A stretch of 7,501 nucleotides of DNA, taken from a bacterium (GTDB lineage Bacteria > Zhuqueibacterota > Zhuqueibacteria > Thermofontimicrobiales > Thermofontimicrobiaceae). Position numbers and translations under genes: made by a program. Shown one piece after another: positions 1 to 7,037 of this stretch; position 1 is the first letter of the stretch; each line of letters starts with the position of its first letter. The stretch spans positions 1 through 7,501 of the forward strand of contig DSAU01000151.1 of NCBI GenBank assembly GCA_011046315.1, written 5' to 3'. Below the pieces are notes generated by a model, which worked only from the letters and a program-made list of their open reading frames with translations, was not told the origin of the DNA and did not search any database.

Positions 1-16
1 AATTGCTCTAAAACCT

Positions 17-36
17 TCTTGCAAAAAAATGCAAGA
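17..36. repeat. Small inverted repeat (hairpin), 7-bp arms
   Basis: TCTTGCA (17-23) and TGCAAGA (30-36) are perfect inverted copies around a loop of six A. Neither strand has a long T-run directly after the stem, so it is not a standard intrinsic terminator. Its role is unknown. It may belong to the 3' end of a gene outside the window. Confidence 0.4.
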
Positions 37-60
37 TTAGATTGGTAATAGAATAAGTCC

Positions 61-80
61 TTGTCAAAGCTATTTGATAA
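61..80. repeat. Small inverted repeat (hairpin), 8-bp arms with one wobble
   Basis: TTGTCAAA (61-68) pairs with TTTGATAA (73-80) around the loop GCTA. One pair, G63 with T78, is a wobble when read as plus-strand RNA. No T-tract follows. It is AT-rich, so chance occurrence is possible. Confidence 0.35.
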
Positions 81-258
81 GTTTTCAAAGTTTCGTTTCC
101 TCCATTGATATTTTTAGCATTATTTTAAAAGATGAAAAATTTAATGCTGCTATTCATCTATTATAAATATGGATGGCCACTATAAAATATCAGTTTCAAA
201 TAAAGCGATTTTGCGATTGTACAGGCTGTCCATGAACTCACAAAAATTCAAAATTACA

Positions 259-352
259 TGTCATTGCAAAGATCGGTCAACCGACGGAGACGAAGCAATC
301 TCTTTAATTATAGAGATTTATGTTATCCCGCTGAAACGGTATCGCAATGACA
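259..352. repeat. MITE-like palindromic intergenic element with perfect 9-bp terminal inverted repeats
   Basis: The element starts with TGTCATTGC (259-267) and ends with its exact reverse complement GCAATGACA (344-352). Inside are a TCGG/CCGA mini-stem (273-276 with 281-284, loop TCAA) and a perfect 7-bp stem, AATCTCT (297-303) with AGAGATT (312-318). The order of motifs (TGTCATTGC, then GACGAAGCAATCTC, then an AGAGATT return arm, then GCAATGACA) resembles, from memory, short non-coding elements scattered in many environmental bacterial genomes. The middle looks degenerate. It encodes no transposase, so any movement would need one supplied in trans. The copy number in this genome cannot be seen from one window. 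Confidence 0.65.
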
Positions 353-440
353 GCAAAACGATCAAAATTTAGGATTCATGAACCGCTGTGTAGGGGATGC
401 ACATCTACCTCACCCACGATCCTCTACGGTCTAATTCATT

Positions 441-472
441 AAAAAACAAAAAAACCAGCAATTCAACAGGTC
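441..472 (-). terminator. Candidate intrinsic terminator of the hybrid kinase gene
   Basis: On the minus strand, about 20 bases after the kinase stop codon, the arms GACCTGT (472-466) and GCTGGTT (459-453) can form a stem with one T-T mismatch and two G-T wobbles around a short loop. It runs into seven T (454-448), then G, then six T (446-441). The position and T-tracts suit a Rho-independent terminator, but the stem is weak, so this is a moderate call. Confidence 0.4.
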
Positions 473-491
473 ATTCCCATCAATATCCCGA

Positions 492-3400
492 TCAATTATC
501 CAGTACCTTCCTAATTACATTTGCAAGTTCTTCGGAAAACAACGGCTTCATCACAAATTCACGTATTCCCATCTCTTTTGCCTTTTCTTTGGAGATGATT
601 TCACTAAATCCGGTGCAAAGAATAATTCGAACATCAGGACGAAGTCCCATTAGTTTTTTCGCCAGTTCGGCGCCGGTCATTTCCGGCATGGTCTGGTCAG
701 TGATGACCAGGTCAAACTTTTCGGGTGTTGCCTGGAATAACTCCCAGGCTTTCTGACTGCTGCTAGTACTGACCACCTTATAACCGAGCCGTTCCATAAC
801 CTGAGAGCCGACATTCACCAGATTTTCTTCATCGTCAACATATAGAATCGTTTCGCTGCCCCGGGGAAGCGATTTTGCCCTTTTCGCTTCTTTCTTTGCT
901 TTGGAGACAATCCGCGGTAAAAATACGTTAAAGGTTGTGCCTCTGCCAGGTTCACTGTAAACCGTAATTTCGCCTTGATAAGCTTTAATGATACCGTGAA
1001 CCAGCGCCAGTCCCATACCAGCGCCTTCGCCCACCTTTTTAGTGGTAAAATAGGGATCAAAAATCCGGTCGACAATACTGGAATCGATACCGTTCCCGGA
1101 ATCTTTCACCATCAATTTAACATAACCACCCGGCTTGAGCTCTTGAAATTGTTTCACCATATCCGATTCGACCTGAATATCTTTCAAACTCACTTCAAGT
1201 ACTCCGCCGCGTTCCCGCATCGAGTGCGCAGCATTGGCACAGAGGTTCATGATAATTTGGTGGATGTTTGTCGGATCAGCAAACACCAGACTTGTTTTTG
1301 CTTCGATATTGGTGCGAATGTCAATGGTTGTTGGCAAAGTCGCTCTGATCAGCTTCAAAGCTTCATTAACGATCAAACTCATTTGCAGCGGTTTGCGATC
1401 CTGCTTCCCCTGCCGGCTGAACGCTAAAATCTGCTGAACCAGATCCTTGGCGCGATGGCTGGCTTTAATGATCTGATTTAGGTTGCGCAACAGCAACTCA
1501 TCTTTGACATCGTCCAGCGACAATTCAGCATAACCAATGATGGCGCCAATAATGTTGTTAAAATCATGAGCAATCCCGCCGGCAAGCGTGCCAATAGCTT
1601 CCATCTTTTCCGCCTGGCGCAGCCGCATTTCCAATTGGTGTTGCTTGGTGACATCTCGTGTAACGGCAACGTAATTGACAATTTTGCCGGACTCATCAAA
1701 AATCGGAGAAACGGTTGCAGAAGCCTCGTAAAAGGAACCATTTTGCTTTCGATTTACGAACTGCCCCATCCAGGTTTTTCCACTGGAAATTATATCCCAG
1801 AATTGATGATAAAAGGCTTCACCCTGTTTGCCGCTGCTTAACATGCTTGGATTTTTCCCCAGCACGTCTTCAGCTCTATAGCCGGTAATGCTTTCAAAAG
1901 CCGGATTGACATATTGAATCCTGGGGACTTCATCGGTAATTAAAATGGCTTCCGCCGCAAATTGGATGGCAGTTGCCAGCCGGATTCGTTCCAACTCTGC
2001 CTGCTTGCGTTCTATTGCCATCGCTATTTGGCCGGATACGAATTCCAAAATTCCTGAATGTTCCTCGGTGTATATAGAGGCGTTCTCATAATTCTGTACA
2101 ACGATGACACCGACAACTTTATCACCGCTTCTTAAAGGGACGCCCAGCCATACTTTTGGAACGGTTCCGACAATTTCAATTTCCTTTGCTTTTACCAGGT
2201 CATATATTTCATTTTCTCTGACGTGCATCGTTTTTTTATGTTTGATAACATAGGATGTTAAGGTTTTACCGACGGGCATCTCAGTAAATTTATCCTTTTC
2301 ATCGACAAAATAGGGCAGCGAGAGCATTTTAGTTTCTTCGTTATAAAGAGCAATGAAAAAATTGGTGGTATCCACAACCTGCCCCAGCGTTTCTTTCATC
2401 GACTTAAATAATCCATACAGATCCTGAGTCATAATTACAGCATTAGAGATTTCGAATAAAACTTTTTGAATCTTTTCAGATTTTTTTCGTTCTGAAATAT
2501 CACGCGCCACCCCACAAATTCCAACGATCGCGCCTTTATGGTCCCTGAGCGGAACTTTCACAACCTCGAATGTTATTGTACGGCCACTGAAAATACCGTA
2601 GGCTTCTTCACTGACAATTTCACCTTTAAGCACTCGCAAATCATTATCTTTGCTGTTTTTGGTAACCACCTTAAAACCAAACAATTCATCATCGGATAGT
2701 CCAATAATTTCAACAGCAGTTTTATCAAATAATTTTTCCACTGCCGGATTGACGTGGGTATAGGTTAGAAAGCGATCTTTTATATAAATCAAATCAGGAA
2801 CAGCTTCAATAATTGTTCTAAATCGTTCTTCGCTGATTCGCAGCGCACTCTCACTTCGTTTTTGAATGATAAAGTTCGACACAATATCAACAGCTTCGGC
2901 GATCAAAGTTTTGGCTTCCTTCGTCCACTCGGGTTTATTTTTTTGAGATTTACAAACATCAAAAGAAATTATCCCTTCCAGAGTTTTATCTACATAAAAC
3001 GGAACCATCAGGATCGATTCGATATCATATTTTTTCTCAAAAACACTGATAACCGGAGCGGCGATCGCATGCAGCGCTTTGGGCAGCGTATCCATTATCT
3101 TTTGCCGATCCAGCGCCGTCATTTTAAACTTCAACAAAGGGTTGGCAATTTTTGCCGGCAGGGCTGCGCCAAGCGAGGAGCTGATTCCATCAGCGCACCA
3201 CTCTAAAATACATTTAAATTCGCCTTCATCCAAATAGTTACCATAAAGTTTATTATAGCTCACCCGGCTCACACCCAATACCGGACCCAAACACTGATTC
3301 ATCCGGGAGATTAGGTCTTCCTCGCCTAAAGTTTTATCCGCAGCAATTTTCCATAACGTGGCTCTCAATTCATTATAGCGACTTTGCAGCTCGAGAACTT

Positions 3401-4169
3401 CTCGGGAACGTTTGCGCTCGGTATTATCTTGAAAAACCACTACAATACCAGATACATCCCCGTTATCGCTGATAATGGGAGAAAAGATTCCCAAAACCGG
3501 ACGCTCGATTTTCTGTTTGGAGACAAGCAGGGTGTTTTCAGAAAGCTCGACCGATTTTTTGCTGCTCAGAACCTGTTTGATCGGGTTATCAATGGGACGA
3601 CGATTTTCATTGTCAATAATTTTAAAAATATTTTCGAACTTTTTAGTGCGCGCTTTGCCCATTTCCCAGCCGGTCAATTGTTGAGCGACCGGATTCATAA
3701 AATCGACCTGTCCCTGTTTATCGATAGCAATAACACCGTCACCGAGACTTCTCAAAGTCGTGGCAAGCCATCTCTCGTTCGTTCTGATCTTTTTGTCCAT
3801 CTGATGCTTGTAAATTGCCATTTCAATGGTGGAGGCGAGGTCTCGTTCCTCAAACGGTTTGAGCACATAACCAAATGGTTCGGTTATTTTGGCGCGCTTC
3901 AGCGTGTTATCATCGGCATAAGCGGTTAAATAAACAACCGGAATATCATATTTTTTTCGTATCGTTTCAGCCGCATCAATTCCATCGATATCACCTTTTA
4001 GGCGAATATCCATTAAAATTAAATCGGGCATGATAGCGCTGACTTTTGCGATTGCATGTTCGCCATAAGATAACAATTCGGACACCTCATAACCCAGATT
4101 TTCGACCCGATCGCGAATCTCCATGCCGATAATATTGTCATCTTCGACGACCAATATCCTCTTTTTCAT
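492..4169 (-). CDS. Hybrid sensor histidine kinase, REC-PAS-GAF-PAS-GAF-PAS-HisKA-HATPase_c-REC
   Basis: This 1225-residue protein has no transmembrane segment or signal peptide, so it is predicted to be a cytoplasmic sensor that autophosphorylates on histidine and passes phosphate to aspartate. Domains: receiver 1 about 2-117 (acidic D10/D11, phospho-acceptor D54, T82, K104); PAS about 132-253; GAF about 270-436; PAS about 446-563; GAF about 565-722; PAS about 730-842; HisKA about 853-920 with H868 in GGIAHDFNN; HATPase_c to about 1087 with N-box N975/N979, G1 box DSGNGI (1023-1028), F-box FDPYFTTK, G2 GAGMGL and G3 GRGTTF; receiver 2 about 1106-1222 (D1112/D1113, acceptor D1158, T1186, K1208). 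All catalytic residues are present. The start is supported by GGAG nine bases upstream. It lies 129 bases after a second kinase on the same strand. The sensed ligand and the downstream partner cannot be read from the sequence. Confidence 0.95.
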   Translation of the reverse strand: MKKRILVVEDDNIIGMEIRDRVENLGYEVSELLSYGEHAIAKVSAIMPDLILMDIRLKGDIDGIDAAETIRKKYDIPVVYLTAYADDNTLKRAKITEPFGYVLKPFEERDLASTIEMAIYKHQMDKKIRTNERWLATTLRSLGDGVIAIDKQGQVDFMNPVAQQLTGWEMGKARTKKFENIFKIIDNENRRPIDNPIKQVLSSKKSVELSENTLLVSKQKIERPVLGIFSPIISDNGDVSGIVVVFQDNTERKRSREVLELQSRYNELRATLWKIAADKTLGEEDLISRMNQCLGPVLGVSRVSYNKLYGNYLDEGEFKCILEWCADGISSSLGAALPAKIANPLLKFKMTALDRQKIMDTLPKALHAIAAPVISVFEKKYDIESILMVPFYVDKTLEGIISFDVCKSQKNKPEWTKEAKTLIAEAVDIVSNFIIQKRSESALRISEERFRTIIEAVPDLIYIKDRFLTYTHVNPAVEKLFDKTAVEIIGLSDDELFGFKVVTKNSKDNDLRVLKGEIVSEEAYGIFSGRTITFEVVKVPLRDHKGAIVGICGVARDISERKKSEKIQKVLFEISNAVIMTQDLYGLFKSMKETLGQVVDTTNFFIALYNEETKMLSLPYFVDEKDKFTEMPVGKTLTSYVIKHKKTMHVRENEIYDLVKAKEIEIVGTVPKVWLGVPLRSGDKVVGVIVVQNYENASIYTEEHSGILEFVSGQIAMAIERKQAELERIRLATAIQFAAEAILITDEVPRIQYVNPAFESITGYRAEDVLGKNPSMLSSGKQGEAFYHQFWDIISSGKTWMGQFVNRKQNGSFYEASATVSPIFDESGKIVNYVAVTRDVTKQHQLEMRLRQAEKMEAIGTLAGGIAHDFNNIIGAIIGYAELSLDDVKDELLLRNLNQIIKASHRAKDLVQQILAFSRQGKQDRKPLQMSLIVNEALKLIRATLPTTIDIRTNIEAKTSLVFADPTNIHQIIMNLCANAAHSMRERGGVLEVSLKDIQVESDMVKQFQELKPGGYVKLMVKDSGNGIDSSIVDRIFDPYFTTKKVGEGAGMGLALVHGIIKAYQGEITVYSEPGRGTTFNVFLPRIVSKAKKEAKRAKSLPRGSETILYVDDEENLVNVGSQVMERLGYKVVSTSSSQKAWELFQATPEKFDLVITDQTMPEMTGAELAKKLMGLRPDVRIILCTGFSEIISKEKAKEMGIREFVMKPLFSEELANVIRKVLDN

Positions 4170-4178
4170 CTTATCAAA

Positions 4179-4182
4179 CTCC
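4179..4182 (-). promoter_or_regulatory. Ribosome binding site of the hybrid kinase
   Basis: GGAG on the minus strand lies nine bases before the ATG at 4169. It supports this start, which also places the receiver motif (MKKRILVVEDD) at the expected N-terminus. Confidence 0.75.
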
Positions 4183-4198
4183 AGTTTTTTTCACGCGC

Positions 4199-4212
4199 TT
4201 TGAAATTTCAAA
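4199..4212. repeat. 14-bp perfect palindrome in the leader of the hybrid kinase
   Basis: TTTGAAATTTCAAA is its own reverse complement. It sits about 30 bases before the ATG and downstream of a candidate -10 box. Two more GAAATT copies lie just upstream on the minus strand, giving three within about 30 bases. It could be an operator for a dimeric regulator. It is made almost only of A and T, so chance is a serious alternative. Confidence 0.3.
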
Positions 4213-4254
4213 AATTTCCATCATAATTTCAGGCATTTTAAACCCAAATATTTG

Positions 4255-4260
4255 ATTATA
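4255..4260 (-). promoter_or_regulatory. Candidate -10 box (TATAAT) for the hybrid kinase
   Basis: The minus strand reads TATAAT exactly, 85 bases before the ATG and inside the 129-base spacer. No good -35 hexamer lies 16-18 bases upstream, so the promoter is weak, activator-dependent or not real. If it is used, the hybrid kinase can be transcribed apart from the upstream kinase. No terminator is visible between the two genes, so read-through is also likely. Confidence 0.3.
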
Positions 4261-4298
4261 ATGGATTGAAACCCAGAAATGATCAGCAAAATATCAAT

Positions 4299-6878
4299 CT
4301 AAATATCAAAATCAATAATGCTCCTGGCACCGTTCAGGTTTTCCATAGTGAATTTTCCCTCCAATTGCTGGGTCAGCATTTTTACCAGCATCAGACCGAA
4401 TCCCTTTGATTTATCAATATCAAAATTTTCCGGCATTCCCCTGCCGTTATCTTGAACAGTGAGCCTAACATTTTTTCCATTTTTTGCTAATGTAATCCGA
4501 ATCAAACCCTCATCCCTGCCGATAAATGCATATTTCATAATATTGGTCAGAAGTTCATTGAGGATGACACCAATGGGAAACAGCCGTTTTACGTCAAGCT
4601 GAAAATCATCAATTCGCTTCTCCAGGGTGATATTTGCTTTATCGGGAAAAATATTGACAATGGTATCGATTAAATCATCGAAATAATTTTTCACCGAAAC
4701 ATGTTGATAGCTGGTTGTGAGCAGCAGTTTGTCATAAAGCATCCGCATGCTGTTCACGCGGCCTATTGCATCCTGCAATATGGTTTTTGCATCGGGATTG
4801 GTAATAGCTTTAGCATGTAAATATAACAGGCTTCCGATCGATGCGATGTTATTTTTTATTCGGTGATGAACTTCCTTGAGCAAGGCTTCCTTTTCTGCTA
4901 ATTGTCGTTTTATCTCTTCCTCTGCTCGCTTGCGGTCGGTGATGTCACGAACCGTGGCGAGGAGAAAGACATTGCCAGCCATTTCAACTCTGGTAAGCAG
5001 TACAGTAGCTGGAAATTCTTCTCCATTCAACCGTTTATGCACCCACTCGAAGAAGTGATGCCCCTCGCTCATGGCTTTATCGATCATCTCCCTGGCTTTG
5101 TCTATTGAGAGACGTCCATCGGGCTGATATTTGGGAGACAATTCCCACGGTTTAAGCGAGGTAAACTCTGCGACATCTTTTACCTTGAAAATATCATATA
5201 TTGCTGGGTTGCCTGAAGTAAACTCCCACAAAGGCGGCTCAAGGGTCATCATGGCGTCCCTGGAACTCTCAAACATCAAACGGTATCGCTCCTCACTTTC
5301 TCGCAGCGCCTGCTCCGCCTGTTTACGGCAGGTGATATCAAGTGCGGTGAAAGTCATGCCTCGTTCCGGATGATTAACGTCTATCGGTGTAGAAGATAGC
5401 AAGACATTGATGATGGATCCGTCTTTTTTCCTCCAGAGCGTATCAACGGATCCGGTGCCTTTTTCCGCAATCTGTCTGTATTTTTCCTTGCCCACAAAGT
5501 CAAATTCTTCCTGATTGGGATAAAGAATCCTTGCACTGACGCCAATCAGTTCCTCTTTTTGATAACCGGTCATCTCGCATAATCGAGGATTTACGTCCTG
5601 CAATATTCTATCCCGTACGATTCCGATGCCAATCGGCGCCGCCCGAAAAATACTTCGAATTTGTTCCTCGCTACTCTTAGCTGTTTCCTCGGCACGTTTG
5701 CGCTCGGTGATGTCCCTGGAGAGTCCATATATTCCGGCTGGCTTTCCGTTCTCGTTACGAATAAAAGATAAGCTGGATTCCAAATTCCTGACAGATCCAT
5801 TTTTGTGGTAGAACTCAAGTTCGAGGAACACAAACCTGCCCGGATCTCTTTTCTCATCGCCACGCATTTCATTAACCAGAGTTGTCTTAGCCAGTCGTAT
5901 CGACCCGGGCGTGAGTAATTTTTTGATGGGTAAGGTCATTCCCTCATCGACAACAAACCCCAGCACCTTTTCAAAGGACGGGCTCATATAGGTAATATTC
6001 ATCTTAAGGTCGGTGGTCCAGATAATGTCGTTCATGCTCTCAGCCAGGAAGCGGTACTTCGCCTCGCTTTCCTGTAGTTTTTCTATCATCCTTTTACGTT
6101 CAGTGATGTCGTTTAAATAGCCTTCGAGCAATTCTACTTCACCATTCTGATAGATGCCGACACCAGTCTCTTCGATCCAGCGCCATTCGCCGTTGCGATG
6201 CTTGATCCGATAAATGAGGCGAAATTGCTCCTGCTTCGCCAGCGCAGCTTGAACTTCTTTGAAAATTGCTGCACTGTCATCCGGATGATAGAGATCCACA
6301 AAGCTTATCCGGTCCTGCAGAAATTCATCTCTATGATAGCCGGTGATTTCCTCTACTGCCTCGTTAAGGTATAGCATGGTCCATTTTTCATCGTTGTTAC
6401 ACAGATAGATCACACCCGGTACGTTTTCTGCCAACAACCGGAACTTTTCCTCGCTATCCTGCAGTGCCTTTTCCCTCTCCTTCGCCCTCACCCTGGCTTC
6501 AAAAAGACGAAAAGCCATCTTTATCGAAGCATTGAGCACTGTATCTGCTGAATCTTTTACGATGTATCCGTACGAGGTTATGCCCTCGGTCTTTTCCACG
6601 GTTTCACGATCAACATAGCACGATAAAAATACCAACGGAAGATCGTGTTTGGAAAGAATTTTTTCAGCGGCTTGTGTACCGTCAATCCCACTGCCCAGGT
6701 TGATGTCCATTAAGATCAAATCGATATCCGGATTCGTATCTACCAACTCAATAGAGCTTTCACCGCTATTGACAGTGATAACATTGTAACCAAAATCCTC
6801 AAGTACCATCTTTTCCTGCATGGCGATAATGGTTTCATCTTCCACGAGCAGAATTGTATTTTTCTGCTGCCCTGTCAT
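4299..6878 (-). CDS. Sensor histidine kinase, REC-PAS-PAS-PAS-PAS-HisKA_2-HATPase_c
   Basis: This is an 859-residue soluble kinase with no membrane segments. Domains: receiver about 8-124 (E13/D14, acceptor D58, S86, K108); PAS A about 143-262 (contains the PAS_3-type EWRWIEE strand); PAS B about 272-393; PAS C about 403-519; PAS D about 529-651; HisKA_2 about 662-740 with EVHHRIKNN, where H672 is the likely phospho-site; HATPase_c about 765-859 with N-box NELLTN (N774, N779), G1 DNGRGMP and G2 KGFGLML. The PAS domains are joined by ITERKRAEE-like helical linkers. The reading frame extends to a TTG at 6968, but I chose the ATG at 6878: GAGG lies eight bases upstream, and the receiver then starts within the first ten residues. 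The last box is GARSIIDFDI rather than the usual GTTF-like G3. In the receiver, K108 is followed by D instead of P. The signal and partner are unknown. Confidence 0.93.
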   Translation of the reverse strand: MTGQQKNTILLVEDETIIAMQEKMVLEDFGYNVITVNSGESSIELVDTNPDIDLILMDINLGSGIDGTQAAEKILSKHDLPLVFLSCYVDRETVEKTEGITSYGYIVKDSADTVLNASIKMAFRLFEARVRAKEREKALQDSEEKFRLLAENVPGVIYLCNNDEKWTMLYLNEAVEEITGYHRDEFLQDRISFVDLYHPDDSAAIFKEVQAALAKQEQFRLIYRIKHRNGEWRWIEETGVGIYQNGEVELLEGYLNDITERKRMIEKLQESEAKYRFLAESMNDIIWTTDLKMNITYMSPSFEKVLGFVVDEGMTLPIKKLLTPGSIRLAKTTLVNEMRGDEKRDPGRFVFLELEFYHKNGSVRNLESSLSFIRNENGKPAGIYGLSRDITERKRAEETAKSSEEQIRSIFRAAPIGIGIVRDRILQDVNPRLCEMTGYQKEELIGVSARILYPNQEEFDFVGKEKYRQIAEKGTGSVDTLWRKKDGSIINVLLSSTPIDVNHPERGMTFTALDITCRKQAEQALRESEERYRLMFESSRDAMMTLEPPLWEFTSGNPAIYDIFKVKDVAEFTSLKPWELSPKYQPDGRLSIDKAREMIDKAMSEGHHFFEWVHKRLNGEEFPATVLLTRVEMAGNVFLLATVRDITDRKRAEEEIKRQLAEKEALLKEVHHRIKNNIASIGSLLYLHAKAITNPDAKTILQDAIGRVNSMRMLYDKLLLTTSYQHVSVKNYFDDLIDTIVNIFPDKANITLEKRIDDFQLDVKRLFPIGVILNELLTNIMKYAFIGRDEGLIRITLAKNGKNVRLTVQDNGRGMPENFDIDKSKGFGLMLVKMLTQQLEGKFTMENLNGARSIIDFDI

Positions 6879-6886
6879 AATCTGTA

Positions 6887-6890
6887 CCTC
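6887..6890 (-). promoter_or_regulatory. Ribosome binding site deciding the start of the REC-PAS4 kinase
   Basis: GAGG on the minus strand is eight bases before the ATG at 6878. The longer alternative from TTG at 6968 would add 30 residues unlike any receiver N-terminus, and would require translating through the promoter and inverted-repeat region. Confidence 0.7.
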
Positions 6891-6906
6891 AGATTTTTTT
6901 TGATCA

Positions 6907-6944
6907 GTCCAGCAAAGATCGAACTGCTTTAGGCAGTATTGGAC
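6907..6944 (-). repeat. Nested stem-loop in the leader of the REC-PAS4 kinase
   Basis: An outer stem pairs GTCCA (6907-6911) with TGGAC (6940-6944). It encloses a perfect 5-bp inner stem, ACTGC (6923-6927) with GCAGT (6933-6937), and a 5-base loop. The structure ends 16 bases before the GAGG ribosome binding site, so it could influence translation or mRNA stability. No known riboswitch or leader family is recognised. The stems are short, so this is tentative. Confidence 0.35.
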
Positions 6945-6959
6945 TTGCGCAACGCGCAA
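6945..6959. promoter_or_regulatory. Inverted repeat TTGCGC-N3-GCGCAA, candidate operator
   Basis: There are two perfect 6-bp arms (6945-6950 and 6954-6959) separated by three bases. The repeat is GC-rich at its core in an AT-rich intergenic region. It abuts the candidate -10 box and covers the predicted transcription start. That is a typical place for a repressor site, though a hairpin at the 5' end of the mRNA is equally possible. Confidence 0.4.
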
Positions 6960-6987
6960 ATATAGCAAATTATTATGGGTTATGCAA
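6959..6987 (-). promoter_or_regulatory. Candidate promoter of the REC-PAS4 kinase
   Basis: On the minus strand, a -35-like TTGCAT (6987-6982) and a -10 TATATT (6964-6959) are separated by 17 bases. The -10 region also reads TATATTTG (6964-6957), an exact match to the TAnnTTTG box of Bacteroidota-type promoters, although the gene has a clear Shine-Dalgarno sequence, which Bacteroidota usually lack. It lies about 80 bases before the ATG in the only sizeable gap upstream of the gene. Confidence 0.45.
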
Positions 6988-7037
6988 TGCTTTATATTAC
7001 TGTTCCATAGAACCTCACTTACCGATGGAAACGGATA

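Larger units (their letters stand above)
1..491. other. Intergenic stretch without a convincing gene
   Basis: This stretch lies downstream of the hybrid kinase and reaches the left window edge. It holds two AT-rich hairpins (17-36, 61-80), a MITE-like palindromic element (259-352) and a candidate terminator for the kinase (441-472). An open frame on the plus strand at 169-372 has no Shine-Dalgarno sequence, and its second half runs through the palindromic element. A second plus-strand frame from 397 runs antisense into the kinase. Neither looks like a gene. The part from 81 to 258 is very AT-rich, with no clear structure and only weak promoter-like hexamers. Confidence 0.7.

Noticed and set aside
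169..372. Plus-strand open frame of 67 codons in the left intergenic region
   Set aside because: No Shine-Dalgarno sequence, no recognisable domain, and its second half is the palindromic element, so it is most likely non-coding.
397..756. Plus-strand open frame of 119 codons
   Set aside because: It runs antisense to the 3' end of the hybrid kinase, whose receiver motifs prove the minus-strand frame. The product is low-complexity and serine-rich, without a domain.
3384..3929. Plus-strand open frame of 181 codons
   Set aside because: It is antisense to the well-supported N-terminal half of the hybrid kinase and resembles no protein family I know.
6879..6968. 30-residue N-terminal extension of the REC-PAS4 kinase from a TTG
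   Set aside because: The internal ATG at 6878 has a good Shine-Dalgarno site, and the extension overlaps the candidate promoter and inverted repeats.
7004..7015. GTTC-CATA-GAAC hairpin after the partial kinase as its terminator
   Set aside because: The stem is only four pairs and no T-run follows on the minus strand.
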